DNA of 64,000 nt from Spirosoma telluris. GTDB taxonomy: Bacteria; Bacteroidota; Bacteroidia; Cytophagales; Spirosomataceae. The DNA lies in contig QLII01000001.1 of the NCBI GenBank assembly GCA_003259005.1, forward strand, positions 2,930,501-2,994,500. Direction: 5' to 3'. The translations under genes were made by a program, and so were the position numbers. Below the pieces are notes generated by a model. That model worked only from the letters and a program-made list of their open reading frames with translations, ran no database searches and had not been told where the DNA came from. Positions 20,369 to 30,563 of this stretch are shown here, one piece after another. The stretch's first letter is position 1. Every line of letters starts with the position of its first letter.

Positions 20369-23300
20369 TTACGATCGATCATAGAGCCAGACACGCAATA
20401 AGGACACAAGCTGGTCAATGTCGACTGGCTTTGTAATATAATCCGATGCGCCAGCTTCGATACATTTTTCCCGGTCGCCGGTCATCGCTTTGGCCGTTAC
20501 GGCAATGACGGGTAAGTTTTTCCAACGGTAATGCTCCCGAATCTTACGGGCTGTTTCGTAGCCGTCCATTTGGGGCATCATCATATCCAGCAGTACAATA
20601 TCAACGGTCGGATTCTCGGTTAACTTCTGGAGGGCTTCTTTACCATCCAGAGCGGCAATGACGGTCATGTTATATTGCTCAAGCGCTTTCGATAAGGAGA
20701 AGATATTCCGCACATCATCATCCGCCACCAGAACTGTTTTGTTGGTAAGTACCTGACTCAGGCCCCGCATCATTTTCGAGTCGCCATTGGTGCTATTACC
20801 TTGTTTATTTTCCTCTACCAGGTGCAAAAAGAGCGATACTTCGTCGAGCATGCGCTGGTACGAATGGGCTGTTTTGACAATAATTGAGTCAGCATATTTT
20901 TTAATTTTCAGCTCTTCGGCCATGGAGAGGCTTTTGCCCGTAAAGATGATAATTGGCAGGCTTTCGAAACCGGGATTTTTCTTGGCTTCTTCCAGGGTTT
21001 CGTAGGCTTTATGGTCCGGAATTCCCATGTCCAGAATCACACAATCGACTTCTTTGCGTTTCAGTGCATCAACGCCCTCCGTAATATTGCTCTTTAGTTC
21101 AGAAGTAATATTGAAGGTTTCCAGAAAATAGGCTAACGCTTTGGCATGCTTGGGGTTATCTTCAATAATGAGCACTTTCTTGTGATTGCGAGTCAGCACA
21201 TACTCCAGCTTTTTGAATACATCCTGCATCCGTTCAAAGGCCATTGGCTTATCCACAAAATCAATGGCCCCTTTCAGTAAGCTTTCATTTTTCAACTTGT
21301 GCGACGACATAATGTGCACCGGAATAGGGCGGGTTACGGGGTCAGCTTTCAGGGCATCCATCACTTCCCAACCGCTCATGACTGGCAACTGAATATCGAG
21401 CAGAATACCCATGGGCTTGTAAATAGCCGCCAGCTTCAATCCTTCGTCGCCCCGAACGGATACAACCCCTTTATACCCTTTTTTACGCGAGTAATCCAGC
21501 AGTGATTTGGCAAAGTTTGTATCGTCTTCAATAATCAGGATGGTTTTGTCCTTCTCCGTAATGGTATCTCGGTCGTCCGGAATGTCTTCAGGAATGGTCG
21601 CACTGATGTATTTATTCGGAGCTGTTGTGCCAGTTAACAAGGGTAATTCCTGATGAATTGTCGGACTTATTGATGTCTTTTCAGACGGCGCGACTACCTC
21701 GGAACCCGAAACTGGTATCTGGACTGTAAACTCACTGCCCTCATTTACGACACTTTGCAGCTTAATCTCGCCCCCAAGGAGCTTAGCTAATTCGCGGCTA
21801 ATGGACAGCCCTAAACCCGTGCCGCCATACTTCCGTTTGGTGGAGCCATCGGCCTGCTGGAATGCTTCGAAAACAAGTGGCTGTTTCTGAAGCGGGATAC
21901 CAATACCGGTATCTTTTACGACAAAACAGAGCGTTGACTCCTTACCAGTTCGATTGGCTTTTGCCTTGTTTTTTTGAATTGTCAGTGTGACGCTACCGAT
22001 GGATGTAAACTTAATGGCATTTGAGAGTAAATTCTTGAGAATTTGCCCCAATCGCATTTTGTCCGTTTCTATAACGGTCGGCACATCGGGCTCAACGACA
22101 ATTGAAAAGTCAAGACCTTTCTCTTTAGCCAGCACACCAAAGAGAGACTGAAGCTCATCCGTAACTTCCTGAATAGCCACATCCTGATAATCCAGTTTCA
22201 TCTGCCCCGCTTCAATTTTGGACAGATCGAGGATTTCGTCGATCAGTCCAAGCAGACCATTACCTGACGACTGAATTACTTTGGCGTACTCAATCTGGTC
22301 GGTATTCAGATTTTCATCCGTGTTTTCAGCCAGTAATCGGCTCAGTAATAGAATTGAGTTGAGCGGAGTCCGGAGTTCGTGCGACATGTTGGCCAGAAAC
22401 TCCGATTTATAGCGGGTTGCCAGTTCGAGCTCATCAGCCTTTTTCTGAATCTCGCTCGTTTTCTCTTCCAGCAGCAGCCCACGCTCTTCAAGTTCAGTGT
22501 TGGTTTGCTGAAGTTCCTCCTGCTGAACGCGCAGTTCCTCTTCCGATGCCTGAAGTTTCTGGGCCTGCATTTCCAGTTCAGCATTCAGATTTTCCAGCTC
22601 ATTATGCTGCGCCTGTAGCTCCTCCGACTGTGCCTGCGTTTCTTCCAGAAAGTTCTGTAGTTTAATATAATCCAGAGCAGCATTGACCCCAATGGCTATG
22701 GCCTCCAGATTGCGCTCGATAAATTCCGCAATTAATAGATCCGGTTTACGCAGGAAGCCGAGTTCAAGCACCCCAACGCAGGTATTGCCATAAAGGAGTG
22801 GAGCAATCACCAGAGAGGTTGGGCGCGTGTCGCCCAATGATGAGGTTATCCGGCTGTAATCGTGGGGTACGTCGTCAATAATAAGTGTCTTTTTACGCTC
22901 GATCACCTGCCCAATCAGCCCTTTCCCAGCAACAACCGTAGCGGGTACATCGTGGGCCGCATAACTACCGGCTAGCTTAAAACTGGCGTCGGTATCGGTC
23001 AGATAAACGGTACCCAATGGGGCGTTTGCATAGTTGGCCATCGTATCAATCAAGTGCGTTGCCAACCGCTTCAAATCCTTCTCCCCCGTATGGCATCGCT
23101 CAACGCCACCGAACCGGCCTGGAGCCAGTTTTTATTGTTGAGGTCAGTAAATGTCTGTTCGAGTGATGAAGCCATTTGATTCAATGCTTTCGCGATACGT
23201 CCCAGCTCATCGTCTTTGGTATCAGTACTTCGCACAGAGTAATCACCACCTGCAATTTCCTGGGTAATATCCTCCATGACAGCGATCCGCCCGGCTGTTT

Positions 23301-23993
23301 CAATATACTTTGCTTCGTCCAGTTTTTGTCGGGCAATTCGGTCATCCAGATCCCGTTTAATTCGAAAATACGTCAAGGCGGTTATCAACATCGACACTAT
23401 GGCCGCGATGACCAGCAGAAAGGGTGTGTATTTTATGTAAATCTGTTGCTGTTCGATGCGGGTGCTGAGTAAATTCTCCTCCTCGGCTTTCATCTGGCTG
23501 ACAGCTATTCTAAGTTCATCCATTACCTGCTTGCCCTTTACCATTTCCCGGTGCCGCTCGACAGTATCCCGGAGAAATCCTCTGCTTCGATTAACCAGAT
23601 TAATCACCCGCTGCATCTGGGCAAACTTTGCTTCGTAGAGCCCTTTAATGTGGGTAAGATTTTTCTGCTGATCGGGATTATCAATCGTTAATTGGCTGAG
23701 TCGGTCATAACTCGCCTGCACTTTCGCCTGGCTTCCATTGTAGGGCTGCAAAAAGAGCGGATCAAGCGTAACCAGATACCCCGCTGGCCCGTTTCAGCAT
23801 CCTTCATAAAGGAGATAATATTCTCTGCTTCGATGAGTACCTGGTTGGTATGATTAACTAATTCAGAATTACTGATCAGTTTCTGGATGCTGTAAAATGA
23901 CGCAGTAAGGCTGACGAGCAGCAAGAGAGTCGACGCAGTAAAGACAATCTGTAATTGCCGGATAACCGAATTCGGCGTTGCGTATTGTGGCAT
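20369..23993 (-). CDS. CHASE3-HAMP-GAF hybrid histidine kinase with three receivers (two frameshifts)
   Basis: Repaired length is about 1208 residues. The order is a membrane helix, a CHASE3-type sensor (MKDAETGQRG), and a second helix near YTPFLLVIAAIVSMLI. Then come HAMP, GAF, a long coiled coil, HisKA (FLANMSHELRTPLNS), HATPase (GTGLGLSISREL) and three receivers. The third receiver has LLDMMMPQMDGYE. The sensor faces the periplasm. Two breaks occur: at about 23785-23790, where one more G restores ETGQRGYLVTLDP, and at about 23085, where one more G restores DAIRGEKDLKRLA. It follows the other kinase gene by 20 bases. The layout resembles Bacteroidota hybrid kinases that pair with CheB/CheR. 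Confidence 0.9.
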
Positions 23994-24013
23994 GGAGAGT
24001 CGGGTAAAATAGC

Positions 24014-25606
24014 TTATACAGTCTCGCTAAGCACCGGCTGGCTAGCTTGTTGAACGGGTAAAACGAGAATAAAACGGGTGCCTTCATCAACGCGGCTCTG
24101 TGCCCAGATCAGGCCATGATGTTTATCCATATTCTTTTTCGCAATGGCTAAGCCGATGCCAGTGCCCTCATAGTTAGACCGATTGTGCAGGCGCTGGAAA
24201 ATAACGAAGATGCGATCCAGGAATTTCTCATCGAAACCAATGCCATTATCCTGCACGACAATCCGGCAATACGCTCCCTCAGCAGAAGGAGTCCCATCAA
24301 TATCCTTTGTATCAATCAGTTCGGCACTAATATGGATGATGGGAGGTACAGTATCTTTGGCAAATTTGAGGGCATTGCTAATCAGGTTCTGAAAAATTTG
24401 CCGCATCCGACTCGGCATTGTTTCAATAATGGGTAGTTCATCAATGACAATCGTGGCCTTCGTTCTGCTAATAGCTTCATCAAAATCCAGCAACAATTCA
24501 TCGAGCATTGTATTCAGATTCGTCGACTGAAATGATTCAGGATTGGATAGGCGGGAATAGGCCAGCAAATCATTAATCAGTGACGACATCCGGGCCGATG
24601 AGCGGATCGATCGGTCAAGGTAGGAAACCGCTTCCTCATTGCCTTTAAGGTATCTTTCTTTAATCGTATCGTTGAGCAGCTGAATCTTCCGAAGGGGTTC
24701 TTTCAGGTCGTGCGATACAACCCAGGTGAATTGCTGCAACTCGTGGTTTGTTCGTTCCAGTTCAGCATTTTTAAGCAGGAGCTCATTGGTGCGTAGCTCC
24801 ACTTGCTGTTCAAGCAGTTCGGCTGCCAGTTTTTGCGGATGAATATCGGTAAACGTCCCGATCCATCGAATCAAAACATCTTGCTGCCGGATAGGGAGTA
24901 TACGAAGCAGATGATAGCGAAACTCGCCTGTGATCAAGTCTTTCAGGCGCACTTCTCGGGTAAATTCTGTGCCCTGCTCCAATGCCAGTGCCCACTCATC
25001 GCAAATAGCGTCTTGCTCGTGTGTTTGCGGAAATACGTTTGAATCGGCTGAGTAGCGAAACCAGTGTTGATTGACATATTCAATCCGGCCATCAGGGGAC
25101 ACAGTAAATGCCATTTGGGGCAGCGTGGATAATACGGCCTGTAGCTCCTGTACTCGCGCGGCTAATTCCTCCTGGGCCTGCTTACGCACATCAACTTCTT
25201 TTCGTAGAGAATCCTGGGTAGCCCGTAACTCCCGTTGCTGTTCGTAGAGTCTGCGGAGTGTTTTAACTTTCAGGACCAGAATATCCGGATCAACGGGCTT
25301 GGTCAGGTAATCAACTCCGCCAGAGGTGTAGCCCTGGGTAATGAATTTTTTTTCGGTGTTAACGGCCGACAGGAAGATAATAGACGTATCCCGGGCTCTA
25401 CTGAATCCAGAAATGGCATTGGCGACTTCAAACCCATCCATTCCGGGCATTTGTACATCAAGAATGACAACGGCATAATCTGTTTTCAGGATTTTTTTCA
25501 GGGCTTCTTCTCCCGATTCGGCCGTATCTACCGAAAAGCGATGCAGCTCAAGAATCTTCTTTAGCGGGAGAATATTTTCCTGTCTGTCATCAACAATAAG
25601 AATCAT
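24014..25606 (-). CDS. REC-PAS-HisKA-HATPase sensor kinase
   Basis: 530 residues, intact. It begins with a receiver (MILIVDDRQENILPLKKIL; LDVQMPGMDGFE; YLTKPVD), then a coiled segment and a PAS domain. HisKA of the FTWVVSHDLKEPLRK type and an HATPase ending GTGIGLAIAKKNMDKHHG follow. The REC-first layout means an upstream kinase or CheA-like protein probably controls it. It is cytoplasmic and the first gene of the minus-strand signalling operon; the next gene starts 20 bases after its stop. Confidence 0.93.
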   Translation of the reverse strand: MILIVDDRQENILPLKKILELHRFSVDTAESGEEALKKILKTDYAVVILDVQMPGMDGFEVANAISGFSRARDTSIIFLSAVNTEKKFITQGYTSGGVDYLTKPVDPDILVLKVKTLRRLYEQQRELRATQDSLRKEVDVRKQAQEELAARVQELQAVLSTLPQMAFTVSPDGRIEYVNQHWFRYSADSNVFPQTHEQDAICDEWALALEQGTEFTREVRLKDLITGEFRYHLLRILPIRQQDVLIRWIGTFTDIHPQKLAAELLEQQVELRTNELLLKNAELERTNHELQQFTWVVSHDLKEPLRKIQLLNDTIKERYLKGNEEAVSYLDRSIRSSARMSSLINDLLAYSRLSNPESFQSTNLNTMLDELLLDFDEAISRTKATIVIDELPIIETMPSRMRQIFQNLISNALKFAKDTVPPIIHISAELIDTKDIDGTPSAEGAYCRIVVQDNGIGFDEKFLDRIFVIFQRLHNRSNYEGTGIGLAIAKKNMDKHHGLIWAQSRVDEGTRFILVLPVQQASQPVLSETV

Positions 25607-25967
25607 GTCAGGCTATTAATTAGAACGTTGAATAAATAGGACCGAGCGCCCTCCAGAGGAAACCAGAACGATACCCTCTACTAGTAACATGAACAGAGCT
25701 AGTCTTTGTTCTAGATTAGTTGTATCGGTTGGCAACTCAGCCAAAAATGGTACTACTAAGCCATCTATTGCAACAAGGTTTATCATAAAATAGCCTTGTA
25801 ACAACCTAATGACTATAAAAATCTAAAATTAGCGAGTTACATGCATATTCACCAGCACAGGAAAACTAACTAGAAAACAGTTAATTAACCTTGACCTAGG
25901 TATAGCATCTGTATAAGCATATTTGTAACTATATACTCATTTTTAGCCCTTATAGACAACCTACCGT
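25607..25967. other. 361-base gap, no convincing gene
   Basis: This AT-rich stretch lies upstream of the REC-PAS kinase. I see no long hairpin, tRNA-like fold or family-like ORF. A 62-codon minus-strand frame at 25616-25804 ends 10 bases before the kinase start but has no recognisable features. The gap should contain the promoter for the signalling operon. Confidence 0.5.
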
Positions 25968-27031
25968 TCATTCCTGAGGTTGCAGGAATGAACGGTATCG
26001 CTCGCCAGCCAGCGATACCGCCTGATGCTGTTCTTCGGATAGGGTGAAAAATAAACGTGTTTCAATGGAAACGGCCTCTTTTCTTATTGTGCGCTTCCAG
26101 GTACCTACCACTCGGCCATCAACAACAATGACCGGACTAAAAATGCCATTTCCTGCACTGACAATCTGACTAAACTCCAAAGGCCCAGTGGAGCCCTTCG
26201 ATCTTTATACGCAACCAGATACTCATCGAAGGAGGGCAGTAGATGAACCATTGCGGGCACGGTGTACGTGAGAGCCGAAGAACCCATCCAGTAAGTTTGC
26301 CCATTCATAAGTTCGGAAAACAGCGTTGATTTAGCCAGGTCAAGGCCTTCTTTTGCTTCCGTAACCGTCAGACCAGACCACCATACGAAATCGTGCAGCG
26401 TAGCCGGGCCGTGACTTGTAAAATAGCGGCTAGTGAGCGAAGCCAGGGCTTCATCACGTTCTATGCGTTTGCTTGCAGGAAACCATTCATCCAGTAGCGT
26501 GAATGTAAACTCGTTGCCCCTCCGATTCCCAAAACAGATGAGCCCATCAAAAGCTGCGTTACCTAACAGGAAATTCAGGCGTAAATCGTGTGTGAGAATA
26601 CCCGCCCCGCTAAGGGCCGCTTTCAGTTCGGGGCGAGTTAACTGCTGGCCCCCTTCCAAAGCACGGATCATGGCGGCCTGGCTCTTCGCAAATACCGCTT
26701 CGTTCAGTTCAAGTTTTCGATAGTGACTCCGGCAGATCGACTCAAGGCGGTGTCTTACTAAGGCCAGCATCCAGCGAATATCTTCAGCCGCTATAAAATG
26801 TAAGGTGCCGCGTAGTGCCCAGGTTCGAATAATGGATTTATTAGCAATGGCCTGCTCGATGACGGCATTGGTCGTATTCGGTAAGCGAAGGCCAATACCC
26901 CATTTGGCTGCGGCATAATCCTGCGCCTGCATCGCACCAAACCAGGCCACTAAATCGGCTGAATTGGGAAACAAGGGTTGAGCCAGTTGCTGATTAATAA
27001 GCCGCTGTTGAACAAGGATTGAATCGGACAT
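25968..27031 (-). CDS. AlkZ/YcaQ-like winged-helix DNA glycosylase family protein (one frameshift)
   Basis: Repaired length is about 354 residues. The N-terminal QRLINQQL and GAMQAQDYAAAKWGIG, then RTWALRGTLHFI and LPSFDEYLVAYKDR, are hallmarks of the HTH_42 family. This contains the AlkZ and YcaQ glycosylases that remove bulky or cross-linked purines. The catalytic-site element reads QAQ, the AlkZ-like form rather than the YcaQ QxD form; this subclass call is from memory. The last 60 residues are out of frame. One extra G in the run near 26186-26188 gives LGPLEFSQIV and joins them. Confidence 0.82.
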
Positions 27032-27087
27032 TAGAAACTAAATTGTGTCAGGACGTTGACCGAGGAGACCATTTTGGTCTTGTTTCG

Positions 27088-27891
27088 CTAAAAATAGGGT
27101 CTCCAGTTTACCTTGTATACTTCCTGCATATGCCTCTCAATAACATCTACCAACAATAATCTCGCTTGCTCAGAAGTTAGTTTATACTGGGCAGCCAGGC
27201 CTTTTCTCACGGAGCCCTGTAGTACGCCGATCCCGTGAGAAAGTTTGTCTTCAACAATAGCAATAGACTTTCCTATCACCGTATCTACCTTACCAATCAT
27301 ATCATTATAGGTGAGAAAATTAAATTTGGTCTGAATCTCCGGCTCATCCGGTTTAGGTTCTCCAACGTTACCTTTTCTCAATTCTATAAATTCATACCAC
27401 AATTTTGCCAGGCAGGCAAATTCGCTTCGGAAGCTGGAGTTCATATATATTTCCTCAGCAAGCTCACGGTGTCTCGTTCGTATAGCCTGCACGATCTCCG
27501 GCTTCGATAAATCCTGATACCACCAGTCAGTACTGTTTTCCTGCTTCAACGTATAGGCGCGTTGGTAGACTATTTTGAATACATAGAGCAATAACTCAGC
27601 TACTTGTTCATTTTCGCCATCAGGCAGAAAAAATATACCTTGCCTCAATTGACGTTGTTTCAGAGTAACACAAGGTACGTCAGTAGGAGTTAATGAGCTA
27701 TCTTTAATAGCCTGCTCAATATCGGAGCTAACAGGATTTAATGGTAGCACCAGATCATACAAGTCGTATAACCGAATCTTTTGGGTGTCTTCGTCCAATT
27801 GGCTAAAATGGCCCAGAATAGCGGTATCCGAATGGATTCCCTGCCCAAATTGATAGATCGCGATTTCCTCCTCTAAGTTCATGGTTAGCAT
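27088..27891 (-). CDS. DUF5958 family protein
   Basis: 267 residues. The N-terminal half (LEEEIAIYQFGQG, then PVSSDIEQAIKDSSL and TPCVTL-like spacing) matches what I recall of DUF5958, a mostly Bacteroidota family of unknown function. WWYQDLSKPE near residue 130 fits as well. The C-terminal 110 residues appear extra and carry no motif I know. A second in-frame ATG, three codons in (27882), is an equally good start. No signal peptide or membrane segment. The gene stands alone between a repair-type gene and a divergent cupin gene. Confidence 0.72.
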   Translation of the reverse strand: MLTMNLEEEIAIYQFGQGIHSDTAILGHFSQLDEDTQKIRLYDLYDLVLPLNPVSSDIEQAIKDSSLTPTDVPCVTLKQRQLRQGIFFLPDGENEQVAELLLYVFKIVYQRAYTLKQENSTDWWYQDLSKPEIVQAIRTRHRELAEEIYMNSSFRSEFACLAKLWYEFIELRKGNVGEPKPDEPEIQTKFNFLTYNDMIGKVDTVIGKSIAIVEDKLSHGIGVLQGSVRKGLAAQYKLTSEQARLLLVDVIERHMQEVYKVNWRPYF

Positions 27892-28100
27892 GGATAGCCT
27901 AATTTACCTGTGTAATGAAAGCGTAGTTGTACAATTACTTACTGTTAGTCAATCACTTATCAAGGTGCTTCGTTTAGCACTCAACATACTAATGGTTTAC
28001 TGACTTATTTATCCCTTCCCAGAAACTGCACAAATTTTCAACAGTTCAGGAGTGAGTAGTCATTCAGAAAGTTCGACTTCTGAGAGCAACCGTTTCTATT

Positions 28101-28867
28101 ATGCTATTACGCCTTATAATTCTTGCCCTTGCGATCCTAACGATGCCGTTCGCCGTTGCCCAGTCGATTGACTCCAGAACGTATGGATGGGCCGAAGCCC
28201 CAGTAGCAAAAAAAGCGACAACGGAGCAACGAACCCTCCTGGAAGGCAGTACGACTGATTTTAGCCATCTTAAGGTTCATGCCACGACTCTTATGCCTCA
28301 TCAGGCTCCGCACCCAGCCCATAAGCATGACGACGAGGAATTGATTATCATAAAGGAAGGCAAATTGACCGTAACCATTGAGGGTAAAACCAAAACGCTG
28401 GGAGCGGGTAGTGTGGCGCTGATGATGCCCGGCGACGAACACGGTTTTGAAAACAAGGAGGACAGCCCTGCCACCTACTACGTTATGCGGTATGCCTCAA
28501 AAGAACCCAGGGATCTGGAACGGGGCAGGAAAGCAGGCGGCTCTTTTTGGGTAGACTGGAACGACGTACCCTTTCAGCCCCACGATAAAGGGGGAATCCG
28601 GCGCATGTTTGACCGCCCTACAGCCATGACAAAGCGGTTTGAAATGCACGTGACTACGCTCAACCAGGGTTTGTGGAGCCACCCGCCCACACCCACCGGG
28701 CTGCCGAAATCTTGCTAATGGTCGATAAATCGTCTCAGGAAAGTATCAATGGTAAGCTCTACTCCGCGACAGTAGGTGACCTGATTTTCCTGGAATCCAA
28801 TGTCCCCCATGCCCTGCAAAATACGAGTCAGGGGAGCTGTATGTACTTCGCCTTTCAGTTTGAGTAA
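28101..28867 (+). CDS. Exported bicupin protein (one frameshift)
   Basis: Repaired length is about 255 residues. A signal peptide (ending FAVAQS) precedes two cupin domains. The first has HPAHKHDDEELIIIKEG and PGDEHGFEN with metal-binding His/Glu. The second has SHPPHTHRAAEILLMV and ESNVPHALQN. The second half is in another frame; one extra C in the CCC run at 28686-28688 restores SHPPHTHRAA. The two-cupin layout resembles ureidoglycine aminohydrolase-like proteins, but a periplasmic location argues against assigning that reaction. Confidence 0.85.
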
Positions 28868-28889
28868 GTGAGTACTTGACAAAAATAGA

Positions 28890-28968
28890 TTCTGTTGATT
28901 CTAATGGAACCTACCGATACTAGTTGATTGATAATCAGACATAAACCAATCTAGTAGGATCAACAGAA
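28890..28968. repeat. Partly eroded nonamer-word hairpin
   Basis: Bases 28890-28903 pair with 28955-28968 in 13 of 14 positions. The flanks continue the 9-base words TAGATTCTG, TTGATTCTA. It lies between the bicupin gene and the MFS exporter gene. Confidence 0.7.
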
Positions 28969-29098
28969 CTATACTAAAGGTTCTGACAATCCAGCTCCTG
29001 GCATCAAAAGAACCAATCGCTCTGGCGACACGGCAGAATCTATAGGGAACAATCGGCTAGCGTTAAGCGTCTCTATAGACGTACCACTTCCTGAGTTT

Positions 29099-30334
29099 AT
29101 GACTCGCCGACAGCATTTTGTTATTATCCTGATTTTAGGGACACTCTCTACGATCAGTCCATTTTCTATCGACATGTATTTGCCGGGTTTTCCGGCTATT
29201 GCCAACGACCTGCATACCTCCATTTCGCAGGTTCAATTATCCCTAACCGCTTACCTGGTTGGTATTTCGGTGGGGCAGCTTTTATATGGCCCTTTGCTGG
29301 ATCGCTTTGGACGAAAACTCCCGCTGTATGTGGGCCTGGTTATTTATTTACTAGCCTCAATAGGCTGTGCGATGAGTACGTCGATAGATATGCTTATTGC
29401 AATGCGGCTCTTTCAGGCATTAGGTGGGTGCGTTGGCCTGGTAGCTGCTCAGGCGTTGGTACGTGATTTGTTTCCAGTGAATCAGATTGCGCAGGTTTTC
29501 TCACTCCTTATCCTGGTAGTGGCGGTTTCGCCCATGATTGCTCCAACAGTTGGCGGCTACGCGACAGTGGCCTTTGGCTGGCATTCCATGTTCATCATTC
29601 TGGCCATTATAACCGCCCTTATTCTGGTCGGTATCTATTTTGCATTACCCGACGGCAAACAACCGGATGACTCCCTATCGCTCCGTCCAGCGGCTGTATT
29701 GGGCAGTTTTTTTACGGTCTTGAAACAACCCCAATTCCTGACCTACACACTGGTTGGCGGCATTGCCACATCGGCCCCGTTTGCCTACCTGGCTGGCTCC
29801 TCCGACGTATTCATGAACATTTATAAAGTCAATGAGCAGGAATACGGCTGGATTTTTGCCTTTCTGGCCATTGCAGTAATTGCCCCAACTCAACTGAATC
29901 GATTTCTGCTCAGGCGATTCAGCAGTGAGCAGATCATTTTGGCAACTTTGGTCTATCAATCTGTGGTTGGTTTGGTTCTGGTTGCGGGTACCTGGCTGGG
30001 TGTGTACGGCCAATATGGGCTGATTGCGGTGCTGTTTTTGTTCCTGTGCGGGCAGGGTATAACGGGACCTAATGCGTCGGCACTTTCGCTGGCTCCGTTT
30101 GCCCGGCACGCCGGTAGTGCTGCTGCTTTAATGGGCAGTTTTCGAATGGGTTTTGGTGCCTGTATGTCGGCGGCTGTGAGTGTGCTGCACAACAATACCG
30201 CCGTTCCAATGGTGGGGGTCATGACGAGTTGTGCAGTTAGTGCCTTAGTGATCCTTTTAATTGGCCAATGGATAATTCAGTATCGAAATAAACAGCGCGC
30301 TATTGACGAACCACTAACCGAAGTTCTGCTTTAA
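29099..30334 (+). CDS. MFS exporter, Bcr/CflA family
   Basis: 411 residues with twelve predicted membrane helices. Motifs typical of the Bcr/CflA drug-efflux group are present: STISPFSIDMYLPGFPAIA near the N-terminus, the loop-2 motif YGPLLDRFGRKLPL, and SMFIILAIITALI in the first half. These exporters remove bicyclomycin, chloramphenicol, sulfonamides or cysteine using the proton gradient; the substrate here cannot be told. Single gene, flanked by word hairpins. Confidence 0.92.
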   Translation: MTRRQHFVIILILGTLSTISPFSIDMYLPGFPAIANDLHTSISQVQLSLTAYLVGISVGQLLYGPLLDRFGRKLPLYVGLVIYLLASIGCAMSTSIDMLIAMRLFQALGGCVGLVAAQALVRDLFPVNQIAQVFSLLILVVAVSPMIAPTVGGYATVAFGWHSMFIILAIITALILVGIYFALPDGKQPDDSLSLRPAAVLGSFFTVLKQPQFLTYTLVGGIATSAPFAYLAGSSDVFMNIYKVNEQEYGWIFAFLAIAVIAPTQLNRFLLRRFSSEQIILATLVYQSVVGLVLVAGTWLGVYGQYGLIAVLFLFLCGQGITGPNASALSLAPFARHAGSAAALMGSFRMGFGACMSAAVSVLHNNTAVPMVGVMTSCAVSALVILLIGQWIIQYRNKQRAIDEPLTEVLL

Positions 30335-30337
30335 GTA

Positions 30338-30540
30338 ATTAGTCATTTGTTGTCATTAATAGCCACCAATGACTAATGCTCTTCCAAACTAGATCCTTTT
30401 GATTCTACTCGATTCTTTTGACACTAGATGCCTGATTATCAGAATCGATAGAATCTACAGAAACTACTAAATAATCAAAAGAATCTATAGGAACAATAGA
30501 ATCTATTTTGGCAAAGCACTAGTAATGACAATGAATGACA
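30338..30540. repeat. Compound word-repeat region (two vocabularies)
   Basis: Outer parts use AGTCATT/AATGAC words: 30338-30347 pairs perfectly with 30369-30378, and 30341-30358 pairs loosely with about 30523-30540. The inner part uses 9-base words around AGAATCTAT; 30411-30421 pairs perfectly with 30475-30485. It fills the gap between the exporter and the SNF2-type gene. It looks like one element inserted into, or grown within, another. Confidence 0.75.
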
Positions 30541-30563
30541 ACATACTTAAGATGACGTAGGCA

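Noticed and set aside
25616..25804. 62-codon minus-strand ORF before the REC-PAS kinase
   Set aside because: No motif, no recognisable family and ordinary composition for AT-rich non-coding DNA.
28969..29223. Minus-strand ORF overlapping the MFS exporter start
   Set aside because: It is antisense to the conserved N-terminal helix of the exporter and has no features of its own.
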